Shown: in pieces, positions 1 through 5,988 of the stretch
How the letters are laid out: each line of letters opens with the position of its first letter
Position numbering within the stretch: position 1 is the stretch's first letter
Origin: an uncultured Bacteroidota bacterium
GTDB taxonomy: Bacteria; Bacteroidota; Bacteroidia; Chitinophagales; Chitinophagaceae
Assembly (NCBI GenBank): GCA_903835145.1
Contig: CAILMA010000292.1
Location: 1-5,988 of the forward strand
Reading direction: 5' to 3'
DNA: 5,988 nucleotides
Notes under the pieces: generated by a model
What the model was told of the DNA's origin: nothing
The model's input: the letters and a program-made list of their open reading frames with translations, nothing else
Database searches by the model: none
Position numbers and translations under genes: made by a program

Positions 1-294
1 ATTGTTTGTGGTGCTAAATATAATAACTGGAATTTTCTTTAAAAAATCATTCTGTTTTATTTCTTTAAGCGCCTCTCTGCCATCTTTTTTGGGCATGTTC
101 AAATCAAGCAATATGAACGATGGAAGCCGCCCCGCAAGTGCGCCGCCTGATATGCCGTCAAGGAAATCCAGCAACTCCACTCCATTTTCCACAAAATGAA
201 GTTTGTCATGAAATCCATTTTCTTGAAAAGCTGCATTTAACAGGAATCTGTCATCTGCATCGTCTTCGGCTATAAGAATAAATATATCGTCCAT
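1..294 (-). CDS. Stand-alone CheY-like response regulator receiver domain (partial, C-terminus beyond window)
   Basis: Reading the minus strand from ATG at 294 gives 98 open codons to the window edge, beginning MDDIFILIAEDDADDRFLLN. This is a receiver-domain start: a hydrophobic first strand, then the acidic cluster E10-D11-D12 that binds Mg2+. The phosphoacceptor is D64 in LLDLNMPKKDG, and K69-K70-D71-G72 form the usual turn after it. The strand PVIIFSTT (89-96) carries the switch Ser/Thr, probably S94. The conserved lysine and last helix lie off the window. DDADDRFLLNAAF and the long loop before D64 resemble single-domain Rcp1-like regulators, usually about 130-150 residues, which take phosphate from a hybrid or phytochrome-type kinase and have no DNA-binding domain. 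That identity is inferred, since an output domain could follow beyond the edge. No clear Shine-Dalgarno sequence or promoter is visible upstream. The gene runs the same way as the NHL gene but is separated from it by a strong terminator. The receiver fold is close to certain; partner and output are unknown. Confidence 0.93.
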   Translation of the reverse strand, partial: MDDIFILIAEDDADDRFLLNAAFQENGFHDKLHFVENGVELLDFLDGISGGALAGRLPSFILLDLNMPKKDGREALKEIKQNDFLKKIPVIIFSTTNN

Positions 295-443
295 CTTTCG
301 CTTAGGTTCGTCGACTAAAGGTATAGAAAAAATACAAACGCCTCGTTAATTGCAGTAAGAAATTAGTATATAGTCTTGTACATAAGGCAAATTAATGAGG
401 AAGCAAAAAAAGTAGCTAAGAAAATTGCGAAGTTATATATTCA

Positions 444-460
444 GTATAATTATATTATAC
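444..460. repeat. AT-rich perfect palindrome (7-bp arms, 3-bp loop)
   Basis: GTATAAT (444-450) and ATTATAC (454-460) are exact inverted repeats around TAT. The element sits about 150 bp upstream of the response regulator start, within its probable leader or promoter region. It could be a dimeric regulator's operator. In such AT-rich sequence a 7-bp palindrome also arises by chance, so function is unproven. Confidence 0.35.
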
Positions 461-537
461 GTACGAATGGACAAATTCATTTTCGTTACAACATCCGGCC
501 AAAAGTTCATTTGCCCTTCCTGCAAGCACCAATAAAT

Positions 538-581
538 AAAAGAAGATACCCCGCCTTTTGGGAGGCGGGGTATCTTCTTTT
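538..581 (-). terminator. Strong intrinsic hairpin terminator, likely bidirectional
   Basis: Positions 538-555 and 564-581 are perfectly complementary (18 bp), and T556-A563 extends the stem to 19 bp around a 6-nt loop. The inner part is GC-rich (ACCCCGCC / GGCGGGGT) and the outer part is A-rich on the left and T-rich on the right, so the hairpin is followed by a U tract on either strand. It begins 20 bp past the stop codon of the NHL/T9SS gene (601-603), so it ends that transcript and shields the response regulator from read-through. On the plus strand it could also stop antisense transcription into the NHL gene. Confidence 0.9.
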
Positions 582-600
582 AGGCAAGAAAAGATGATTA

Positions 601-846
601 TTATTCTTTAACTATTTTCTCGAAATAACTACCGGCTTCAGTTTTTACTGTAAGCAGATAGATGCCTGCCTGCAACGCACTCATATCAATAACGGAAGAG
701 CCGACGCCCGACGTGAACTCAACTTGTTTTGAAATTGCCGTTCTGCCTGTTACATCAGAAATTGTAATTTGTCCCTTGTTTACCGAAAGGTCATTCCATT
801 CAAGGTTCACAATACCGTTTGTTGGGTTTGGCGCAATTTTAAATTG
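601..846 (-). other. T9SS type A C-terminal sorting domain (within the NHL protein)
   Basis: Residues 696-777 show the conserved pattern of this family: an N-P-x-x-G turn in APNPTNG, a second block ISDVTGR, then M-S-x-L-x-x-G-I-Y-L and a terminal strand FEKIVKE. In known T9SS cargo this domain is recognised by the PorU/PorV shuttle complex and cleaved during export. Its presence implies that the organism has a type IX secretion system elsewhere in its genome. Confidence 0.92.
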
Positions 847-2934
847 ATTCCTGTTGCCTACGGTTCCGACTCCTGAAGCGTCAACTACCGTTACGGCATA
901 TATTGCCATTCCCGTGCAGCCCTGGCTGCTTGTTACTGTATATGTGATATTAACAGTACCAATAGCAACACCATAGACAACACCTGTAGTTGCGTTTACA
1001 CTGGCAACAGCAGGGTCGGAGCTTGTCCAGCTACCACCTGGATAAGTGTCCGTTAAAGTGATGGTAAACAATCTGTTTACGCTTGTTAAACCAGCAATTG
1101 GTGCCACGCGTGGGAGCGAGTCAACAATGATAGAATCGACCACAGAACAAGCAGGCGAGCTGCCATAGGTAATGTAAACAATGCCCGGCCTCATGCCGGC
1201 TGTAAAGTTGCCGCTTGCATCAATGGTTCCGCCTCTGCGACCACCCTGAACTGCCCATGTGCCGCCTGTAGTAGAGTCAGAAAAAGTAACTGTGGACCCT
1301 GCGCACATACTGTCAGGCCCTGTAATACGGCCGTTCGGGTTAGCAATGATGGTCAACACATCTCGGCCTATAAATGTGCCACAAGTGTTATTGATGGTGT
1401 ATATTAAGGTGTCAGTACCAGCAGCTATACCCATAACGCCACCCGGAGGTCTCGCTGTTAAAGTTGCAATTGTACCATCAGAAAGTGACCATATGCCACC
1501 AGGACCACGGAATCCGCCGCCAGCAGCTACGCTGTCGCGGAATACAGATGTGGAGCCAACGCAAATTGTAGCAATGCCCACGATAGTACCGCCTGTTGGT
1601 GCACTGTCTACTAATATAGTTCCAGACACAGCGATTGGCGAACCTCCTGCTGTGTCCAGCAATATACAGTTAACGAGGTCGCCTGTATGCAAGCTCGAAG
1701 ACGTAAAGCCTGAGCTATCAGAACCCACTGTAGTTCCATTCACTTTCCACTCGTAGTGCGGTGTGGCATCAGCGTAAGCAGTAGCAATAAAATGGTTGGC
1801 TACGCCGGCACAAACGGTGTCTATCCTGCTGGTAGCAATGGTGATGCTGGTTACAGCTGCACCCACACGGCGGATAACATTGTTCAAATTGTCAGCAACA
1901 TAAACGTTTCCTGAAGCGTCAGTTGCAGTCCAGTTCGGCCCATTGAGTTGTGCCGAAACGGCAGCGTGTCCATCCCCGCTATAGCCAGGAGTATTATTTC
2001 CTGCATAGGTGGAGATAACGTTTGAAGTATTTACCTCGCGAATAATATTGTTGGTTGCCTCTGCAATATACAAATTGCCAGATGCATCAAGCGCAACAGA
2101 ATTGGCGCCTGAAAGGGTAGCTGCAGTAGCTGCACCGCCATCTCCGCTATAACCCGCTGTGCCGGTGCCGGCCACCGTTGTTATAATTCCCGATGTGCTC
2201 ACCATTCTTACTGCATTGTTCGTGTTATCAGCAATGTATAAAGTACCATCTGCTTTCAAAGCAAGTCCCGAAGGCCTTGCAAACGTTGCTGCTGTAGCTG
2301 GGCCACCATCGCCGGTGTAACCGGTGGTGCCGCTACCAGCAACAGTTCTGATAATGCCGGCAGCGCTTATTGCGCGCACAACAAAATTGCGACTGTCTGA
2401 AAAGAAAACGGTCCCCGCTGTGTCAACAACTATACCCACCGGGCTGTTGATTTGTGCTGAAGTTGCAGCGCTTCCATCGCCGGTGTATCCCGGTGTACCT
2501 GTCCCGGCAATCGTGCTTATTACACCTGATGTATTTACTTTTCGAATATTGGAGTTGCGTCTGTCGGTAATATATAAGTTGCCATTTCTGTCAAGTGCAA
2601 CCGCCGTTGGCTGTAGTTGCGCATCGGTAGCAGGGCCGCCGTCACCACTGTAGCCCGTGGTATTGTTACCTGCGACGGTAGTTATGATACCTGAAGCGTC
2701 AACTTTTCGTACAACAAAATTCCTGGTATCGCAGAAATAAACTGCACCAGAGGCCGAAGCTGCCATGCCACCCGGGGCAGCAAGTTGTGCCAATACCGCG
2801 TGACTGCCATCGCCGCTATAACCGCCAGCACCGCCAGCAATGCCGGCATATGTGTAGATATTTTGCGCTGAGAGGGTTCCAGAAAGGCCAATGGCCAATG
2901 CAAATAGGGATGATTTAAGAAAAGTTTTTTTCAT
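601..2934 (-). CDS. Secreted NHL-repeat beta-propeller protein with Ig-like modules and T9SS C-terminal sorting domain
   Basis: The product is 777 residues. Residues 1-23 are a Sec signal peptide (MKKTFLKSS, hydrophobic core, LSA then Q24). Residues 24-358 hold six NHL-type units of about 56 residues. Each has a glycine-rich turn (AG....GYSGDGG.AT.AQL) starting at 30, 88, 143, 199, 255 and 311, followed by strands of the type VALD..GNLYI.D..NN.IR.V. Together they would close one six-bladed propeller. Residues about 359-445 are Ig/PKD-like (YEWKVNG, then GDLVNCILL). Three further Ig or BID_2-like modules follow (about 446-530, 533-605, 606-685), the first two opening with TICVGST or DSMCAGST. 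Residues 696-777 are a type A T9SS sorting domain (FKIAPNPTNG; ISDVTGR; LQAGIYLLTV; EKIVKE), so the protein should cross the outer membrane and be released or anchored after domain removal. NHL propellers usually bind proteins, glycans or RNA; no catalytic residues are apparent and the ligand is unknown. The ATG lies 27 bp past a good promoter and gives an intact signal peptide. Confidence 0.93.
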   Translation of the reverse strand: MKKTFLKSSLFALAIGLSGTLSAQNIYTYAGIAGGAGGYSGDGSHAVLAQLAAPGGMAASASGAVYFCDTRNFVVRKVDASGIITTVAGNNTTGYSGDGGPATDAQLQPTAVALDRNGNLYITDRRNSNIRKVNTSGVISTIAGTGTPGYTGDGSAATSAQINSPVGIVVDTAGTVFFSDSRNFVVRAISAAGIIRTVAGSGTTGYTGDGGPATAATFARPSGLALKADGTLYIADNTNNAVRMVSTSGIITTVAGTGTAGYSGDGGAATAATLSGANSVALDASGNLYIAEATNNIIREVNTSNVISTYAGNNTPGYSGDGHAAVSAQLNGPNWTATDASGNVYVADNLNNVIRRVGAAVTSITIATSRIDTVCAGVANHFIATAYADATPHYEWKVNGTTVGSDSSGFTSSSLHTGDLVNCILLDTAGGSPIAVSGTILVDSAPTGGTIVGIATICVGSTSVFRDSVAAGGGFRGPGGIWSLSDGTIATLTARPPGGVMGIAAGTDTLIYTINNTCGTFIGRDVLTIIANPNGRITGPDSMCAGSTVTFSDSTTGGTWAVQGGRRGGTIDASGNFTAGMRPGIVYITYGSSPACSVVDSIIVDSLPRVAPIAGLTSVNRLFTITLTDTYPGGSWTSSDPAVASVNATTGVVYGVAIGTVNITYTVTSSQGCTGMAIYAVTVVDASGVGTVGNRNQFKIAPNPTNGIVNLEWNDLSVNKGQITISDVTGRTAISKQVEFTSGVGSSVIDMSALQAGIYLLTVKTEAGSYFEKIVKE
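1864..2847 (-). repeat. Array of six coding NHL repeats (about 165-174 bp each)
   Basis: The propeller region is a tandem coding repeat with motif starts at residues 30, 88, 143, 199, 255 and 311, giving periods of 58, 55, 56, 56 and 56 residues. The first unit has two extra residues (GGAGGYSGDG) and the third is one shorter. Units also resemble each other in DNA, for example the recurring GCCACCATCGCCGG-type stretch for GDGG on the plus strand. This points to growth by duplication and a possibility of unit gain or loss between strains. Confidence 0.85.
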
Positions 2935-2961
2935 TTTTACTCAGATTAATAGTTGATTACG

Positions 2962-2995
2962 CAAAAGTATTTTTATAATTGTGCAAACCGCCAAA
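2962..2995 (-). promoter_or_regulatory. Bacteroidota-type promoter for the NHL/T9SS gene
   Basis: Read on the minus strand, TACTTTTG (2962-2969) is an exact match to the -7 element TAnnTTTG. A TTTG -33 element lies at 2992-2995 with a 22-bp spacer, within the 17-23 bp range reported for this phylum. Transcription would begin near 2956, leaving a leader of about 20 nt before the ATG at 2934. No Shine-Dalgarno sequence is seen in that leader, which is common in Bacteroidota. Confidence 0.65.
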
Positions 2996-3291
2996 ATTCT
3001 GTGTTATAATTTTGTTGTAATTCTGTCAGATAATTGATTGTCAGGTGTGTTAGAGGTTGTTGTTAATAAAATTTGACGATTGTTTTTTTAGAAGGTTTAA
3101 AATATTCATTTACAGTACCTTATTTCATTCCTCTTCATTTATGTGCTGGAAAAGAACTGCATTTTTGTTATTTTCTATAGGGCAAGAAAGTAATGAGATC
3201 TACTTCCATTCAGAGCAGAAATAAAATGGTCATTTAAAGTTTGTTACGCAATGAAAAAGCGGTTTTTATCCCTTGGCAATGGGATTGTTCA

Positions 3292-3322
3292 TTGGTTTTT
3301 TCATGCAGGCTATATATATTTG
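3292..3322 (+). promoter_or_regulatory. Bacteroidota-type promoter for the lipoprotein gene
   Basis: TATATTTG (3315-3322) fits the -7 consensus TAnnTTTG exactly, and TTG at 3292-3294 gives a -33 element with a 20-bp spacer. Transcription should start near 3327-3329, only about 10-12 nt before the ATG at 3339. The leader would therefore be very short, which agrees with the lack of a ribosome binding site. With no terminator before 4281, the same promoter could also serve the transporter gene. Confidence 0.6.
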
Positions 3323-3338
3323 CTGAAATGTCCGGTTC

Positions 3339-4214
3339 ATGGTAAAAGTTAGTTCAGCTATCGTTTCTGTTTTTTTCGCAACACTTGCTGTTGGAAACCT
3401 TACTTCTTGCAAAAATGGCAACAGCGATAAAGCAGCCAATACAGCAGATACATCCCTTTCTGATGCAAAACGCATAGATTCTCTGACCTCTCAGAAGAAG
3501 AAAGAAATAGACTTTAAGTTTGCTACGCTTGAGGCGAACATTCCTTCTCCATTCGATGTGGTGAATGACCTTCATGGCTACAATGCGCCCTTCAAAAAGG
3601 AATTGCTTAATCCGGAATCAAACGTGGAAAAATACGCAAGCACTTTTAAGAAAGAAGTGAACTTTGGTATTTATGGTATTGATTTGGCTTATATCAACTT
3701 CTATGGCCAAAATCAGGATATGATGAAGTATTTCACCACTATCCAGAAGATTGCCGAAGACCTGAATATTGACAAGGTGTTTGATGGTTTTGCAGAGCGT
3801 TTCAAAGCGAATTCAGAAAATCATGATTCTGTTGTTACTATAGTTGATAATGTATTTAATGCAACTGACGATTACCTGAATAAAAACGACCGTTACCTCG
3901 TTGCAAGTCACGTAATTGCCGGTTCTGTAATAGAGGTTAATTATCTGAGTCTTAACCTCATTAAAGATTTCAAAAGAGGCGCCGACAACGAAAAACTTTT
4001 CGTGAAAGTTTTCAACGAAAACCTGGCAATTTATCACATGATCAATCTTTTTGAAAAATTCACCGACAAAGATTCAAAAGAATTGCTCGCTTCTATGAAG
4101 ACTTACCGCACTGCCTATGATGGTATCATAAAATCAGCTGCTGATCTCACCCCGGAGAACATTAATAAGGCAATAGTGCTTATTGATGAAATGAGAAATA
4201 AAGTCACCAAATAA
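3339..4214 (+). CDS. Uncharacterised lipoprotein, 291 residues, paired with ABCG-type transporter
   Basis: Residues 1-24 form a lipoprotein signal: one lysine (K3), a hydrophobic core (SSAIVSVFFATLAVG) and the lipobox LTSC with acylated C24. A polar linker rich in Asn, Asp, Ser and Lys follows (25-55). The rest (about 56-291) is mostly helical by composition, with blocks such as VNFGIYGIDLAYINFYGQ (107-124), FTTIQKIAEDLNI (132-144), DSVVTIVDNVFNATDDYL (163-180) and VASHVIAGSVIEVNYLSL (188-205). I see no catalytic motif. From memory this pattern (a G-x-Y-x-x-D-L-x-Y block, then helices and a conserved I-x-G-S-x-I-E) matches a hypothetical lipoprotein family common in Bacteroidota; I cannot name a Pfam entry. 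The sequence after C24 is KNGNSD, without the acidic run of known surface-export signals, so a periplasm-facing site is more likely. ATG 3339 is the first start after an in-frame TGA at 3324. The gene ends 66 bp before the transporter gene, suggesting a shared transcript and perhaps a shared role. Confidence 0.88.
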   Translation: MVKVSSAIVSVFFATLAVGNLTSCKNGNSDKAANTADTSLSDAKRIDSLTSQKKKEIDFKFATLEANIPSPFDVVNDLHGYNAPFKKELLNPESNVEKYASTFKKEVNFGIYGIDLAYINFYGQNQDMMKYFTTIQKIAEDLNIDKVFDGFAERFKANSENHDSVVTIVDNVFNATDDYLNKNDRYLVASHVIAGSVIEVNYLSLNLIKDFKRGADNEKLFVKVFNENLAIYHMINLFEKFTDKDSKELLASMKTYRTAYDGIIKSAADLTPENINKAIVLIDEMRNKVTK

Positions 4215-4280
4215 GTCATTTTTAAATATTGGCGTCGTTCCTTGCTTTAACGAATTGTCGTCTGGTAATTCTTCACAATC
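4215..4280 (+). other. Short gap between lipoprotein and transporter genes
   Basis: The 66-bp gap holds no convincing hairpin terminator (only a 5-bp TCGTT/AACGA pair with a 9-nt loop), no TAnnTTTG match and no clear Shine-Dalgarno sequence before ATG 4281. This favours read-through from the lipoprotein gene. Confidence 0.5.
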
Positions 4281-5988
4281 ATGAGTGACAGGATATTGAA
4301 GGCATTAATGCAATTGTTTGCCATTATTGCTAATACAGATGAAGTTGGGGTAGGAGGGCGTGAGATTGTTGAGCGTTTCCTGAGGAGGCAAATCAGCAGT
4401 CACTTTGTCGCACAATATCTTGACGTTTACGATCAGTTTCTTGATAGTCTTAAGGGTAAAACAGAAGAAGGCAAAACCCGCAAACGTACTTCTGTAAACT
4501 CCGTTAAGGTACTCCGCATTTGCACTGAGATCAATAAAGAACTGGAGCAGAAGCAAAAAATAATCGTGCTCATTCGCCTGTTTGAGTTCGTAAACATTGC
4601 TTCCATATCGGTATCTGATCAGCACGTAGAGTTTCTCAATACTGTAGCCGAAACCTTTTCCATTAGTGAGACCGACCGGGAGAACTGCCTTTTATTAGTA
4701 AAAGGTGCTGAATCATTTCCCGAAGAGCAGGCAGATGATTTTTTGATAATCAATAAATTAAAGACTTCTGGCGCACCGGAATCCGCACTCCGGCATATAC
4801 AGAGAGAGAATATTTCCGGCAGCATCGTTTTTCTGCATATACACAATCCACAGATTTTTGTATTCGTTTACAGGGGCACGGACCAGGTGTTTCTCGATGG
4901 GCGTGCCGTGATACCCAATGCTGTTAACGTATTTGAAACCGGGTCTGTAATTAGAGGTGCCAAGTTAAATCCAGTTTATTATAATGACGTAATTCACAAT
5001 TATCTCGGATTCAATATTGAAGAAGAAGTCACCTACGAGGTGCAGCACCTCGGTTATAATTTCCCAAGCGGAAGGGTAGCGCTCCACGACCTATCATTCA
5101 CTACTTCGTCTAAAAACATGGTAGGTGTAATGGGTAACAGTGGTGCCGGCAAGACTACACTGCTCAACCTCCTGAATGGCAGTGTGCAGCCCGGTATGGG
5201 TAAGATACTTATAAATGGCATGGATATGTATGCCAATAAAAGTAAGATTACCGGACTGATAGGAAACATTCCCCAAGACGACCTGCTGATTGAAGAGCTC
5301 AGTGTTTTCCAAAACCTTTTTTACAGCTCTAAACTCTATTTCGGTACGCTTACGGATGAGGAGATTACAGCCAAGGTTGACCGTTGCCTGGAATCACTTA
5401 TGCTGTTTGAAATAAAGGATTTGTTGGTGGGCGACCCGCTCAATAAATTCATAAGCGGCGGCCAGCGCAAGAGATTGAATATTGCACTTGAACTTATAAG
5501 AGAGCCTGAAATTCTTTTTGTTGATGAGCCCACTTCCGGTCTTTCTTCAAATGACGCGGAAAATGTGATGGACCTCTTGAAGCAACTCTCCCTTTCCGGC
5601 AAGTTGATTTTTGTGGTTATTCATCAGCCATCGTCTGAAATTTTCAAGCTTTTTGATGAGTTGCTGATACTCGACAAGGGTGGTTATCCCGTCTATTTTG
5701 GTAACCCTATTGACTCTGTGCGTTACTTTAAGCAACAGATGAATTACGTTGATTATGAGAACAGTGAGTGCTCGGAATGTGGTAACATAAACCCTGAAGA
5801 AATATTCAGGATACTGGAGGCAAAAACAGTCGATGAATTTGGCCGGGCAACCACGGAACGGAAAATGAGACCCGAGGAATGGTTCAGGCTGTACAATGAA
5901 TATTTTGTATCTGGTAAGGGCGATGACGCAGGTAATACCGAAGCTAAAGAGCCAGGTAAGATACCCCGGGTTTCCACAGCTGCGAAGC
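4281..5988 (+). CDS. ABCG-type ABC transporter ATP-binding protein with TerB-like and FHA-like N-terminal extension (partial, C-terminus beyond window)
   Basis: 569 codons are open from ATG 4281, the first start after an in-frame TAA at 4266, to the edge. Residues 1-145 look TerB-like and helical: ALMQLFAIIANTD (8-20), then IIVLIRLFEFVN (94-105) and VSDQHVEFLNTVAETFSIS (111-129). Residues about 178-240 are beta-rich and resemble an FHA-like segment (IFVFVYRGTDQVFLDGRAV; FETGSVIRGAKLNPVYYNDV). Residues about 252-475 are an ABC nucleotide-binding domain: Walker A GNSGAGKTT (285-293), Q-loop Q332, signature ISGGQRKRL (391-399), Walker B ILFVDE (411-416, catalytic E416), D-loop SGLS and H-loop H448 in VVIHQPSS. 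ISGGQRKR and HQPS are typical of the ABCG/White class, where this domain precedes the membrane domain on one chain. That part, expected beyond residue 569, is not in the window. A C-x-x-C-G motif lies at 497-501. The likely role is ATP-driven export across the inner membrane, with substrate unknown. Similar large fusions occur across Bacteroidota (recalled, not searched). Confidence 0.93.
   Translation, partial: MSDRILKALMQLFAIIANTDEVGVGGREIVERFLRRQISSHFVAQYLDVYDQFLDSLKGKTEEGKTRKRTSVNSVKVLRICTEINKELEQKQKIIVLIRLFEFVNIASISVSDQHVEFLNTVAETFSISETDRENCLLLVKGAESFPEEQADDFLIINKLKTSGAPESALRHIQRENISGSIVFLHIHNPQIFVFVYRGTDQVFLDGRAVIPNAVNVFETGSVIRGAKLNPVYYNDVIHNYLGFNIEEEVTYEVQHLGYNFPSGRVALHDLSFTTSSKNMVGVMGNSGAGKTTLLNLLNGSVQPGMGKILINGMDMYANKSKITGLIGNIPQDDLLIEELSVFQNLFYSSKLYFGTLTDEEITAKVDRCLESLMLFEIKDLLVGDPLNKFISGGQRKRLNIALELIREPEILFVDEPTSGLSSNDAENVMDLLKQLSLSGKLIFVVIHQPSSEIFKLFDELLILDKGGYPVYFGNPIDSVRYFKQQMNYVDYENSECSECGNINPEEIFRILEAKTVDEFGRATTERKMRPEEWFRLYNEYFVSGKGDDAGNTEAKEPGKIPRVSTAAK

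Larger units (their letters stand above)
295..600. other. 306-bp intergenic region between response regulator and NHL/T9SS gene
   Basis: No credible gene lies here. A 73-codon plus-strand reading frame (376-597) starts with TTG, runs straight through the terminator hairpin and has no recognisable domain, so it is not called. The region holds the 5' leader of the minus-strand response regulator, an AT-rich palindrome at 444-460 and the hairpin terminator at 538-581. I looked on the minus strand for a TTG / TAnnTTTG promoter for the response regulator and found only imperfect candidates, for example TACCTTTA about 30 bp upstream of its start with a badly spaced -33 box. Confidence 0.7.
2935..3338. 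other. 404-bp AT-rich divergent intergenic region
   Basis: This gap separates two divergent transcription units and carries a promoter at each end (2962-2995 minus, 3292-3322 plus). The middle, about 3000-3290, contains no gene I can support. A further TAATTTTG match at 3007-3014 on the plus strand has its nearest TTG 25 bp upstream, which is too far to be convincing. TGTCAG occurs twice, at 3024-3029 and 3039-3044, 15 bp apart. A 33-codon frame at 3251-3352 (MKKRFLSLGNG...) overlaps the lipoprotein start and is not called. Confidence 0.6.

Noticed and set aside
376..597. 73-codon plus-strand reading frame
   Set aside because: It starts with TTG, runs through the terminator hairpin, has no recognisable domain and lacks a promoter or ribosome binding site.
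1259..1756. 165-codon plus-strand frame antisense to the NHL gene
   Set aside because: It is a shadow of the minus-strand Ig-like coding region. The composition is Pro/Val-rich as expected from antisense of Gly/Thr repeats, and no domain or promoter is visible.
1864..2847. Regular repeats as a CRISPR array or tandem satellite
   Set aside because: The repeats are in frame, about 168 bp long, vary in sequence as coding units do and translate into NHL propeller blades.
3007..3014. TAATTTTG as a second plus-strand promoter
   Set aside because: The nearest upstream TTG gives a 25-bp spacer and no gene starts within 240 bp downstream.
3251..3352. 33-codon frame beginning MKKRFLSLGNG upstream of and overlapping the lipoprotein start
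   Set aside because: The start resembles a signal-peptide N-region, but what follows is neither a good hydrophobic core nor a known leader. The likely lipoprotein promoter lies inside it, so it would not be on that transcript. The lipoprotein's own signal peptide is complete without it.
4305..5977. Several 70-106 codon minus-strand frames opposite the transporter gene
   Set aside because: They lie antisense to a clear ABC protein with intact motifs and show no family resemblance of their own.

Overview
The window looks like chromosomal DNA of a Bacteroidota member, probably in or near Chitinophagaceae/Sphingobacteriia. Four signs point there: a secreted protein ending in a type IX secretion (T9SS) sorting domain, promoters matching the phylum's TTG / TAnnTTTG pattern, starts without Shine-Dalgarno sequences, and AT-rich gaps between genes of moderate GC. 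No rRNA, tRNA, CRISPR array, transposase or phage gene was seen.

Layout from left to right. (1) Positions 1-294, minus strand: the N-terminal 98 codons of a stand-alone CheY-like response regulator, cut by the window edge. (2) 295-600: a 306-bp gap holding an AT-rich palindrome and a very strong bidirectional hairpin terminator (538-581). (3) 601-2934, minus: a 777-residue secreted protein with a signal peptide, six NHL-type propeller repeats, about four Ig-like modules and a T9SS C-terminal domain. It has its own promoter at 2962-2995. (4) 2935-3338: a 404-bp AT-rich divergent intergenic region with promoters firing both ways. (5) 3339-4214, plus: a 291-residue lipoprotein of unknown function. 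(6) 4281-5988, plus: the first 569 codons of a large ABCG-type ABC transporter protein with an unusual N-terminal extension (TerB-like helical part, then an FHA-like beta part). It is cut by the right edge before its membrane domain.

The lipoprotein and transporter genes share a strand, lie 66 bp apart and have no terminator between them, so they may be co-transcribed and act together at the envelope. Neither has a function I can assign from sequence. This pair is the best candidate in the window for an undescribed system. The NHL/T9SS protein is a separate transcription unit and is likely exported to the cell surface or medium. The response regulator is insulated from it by the hairpin and appears unrelated.
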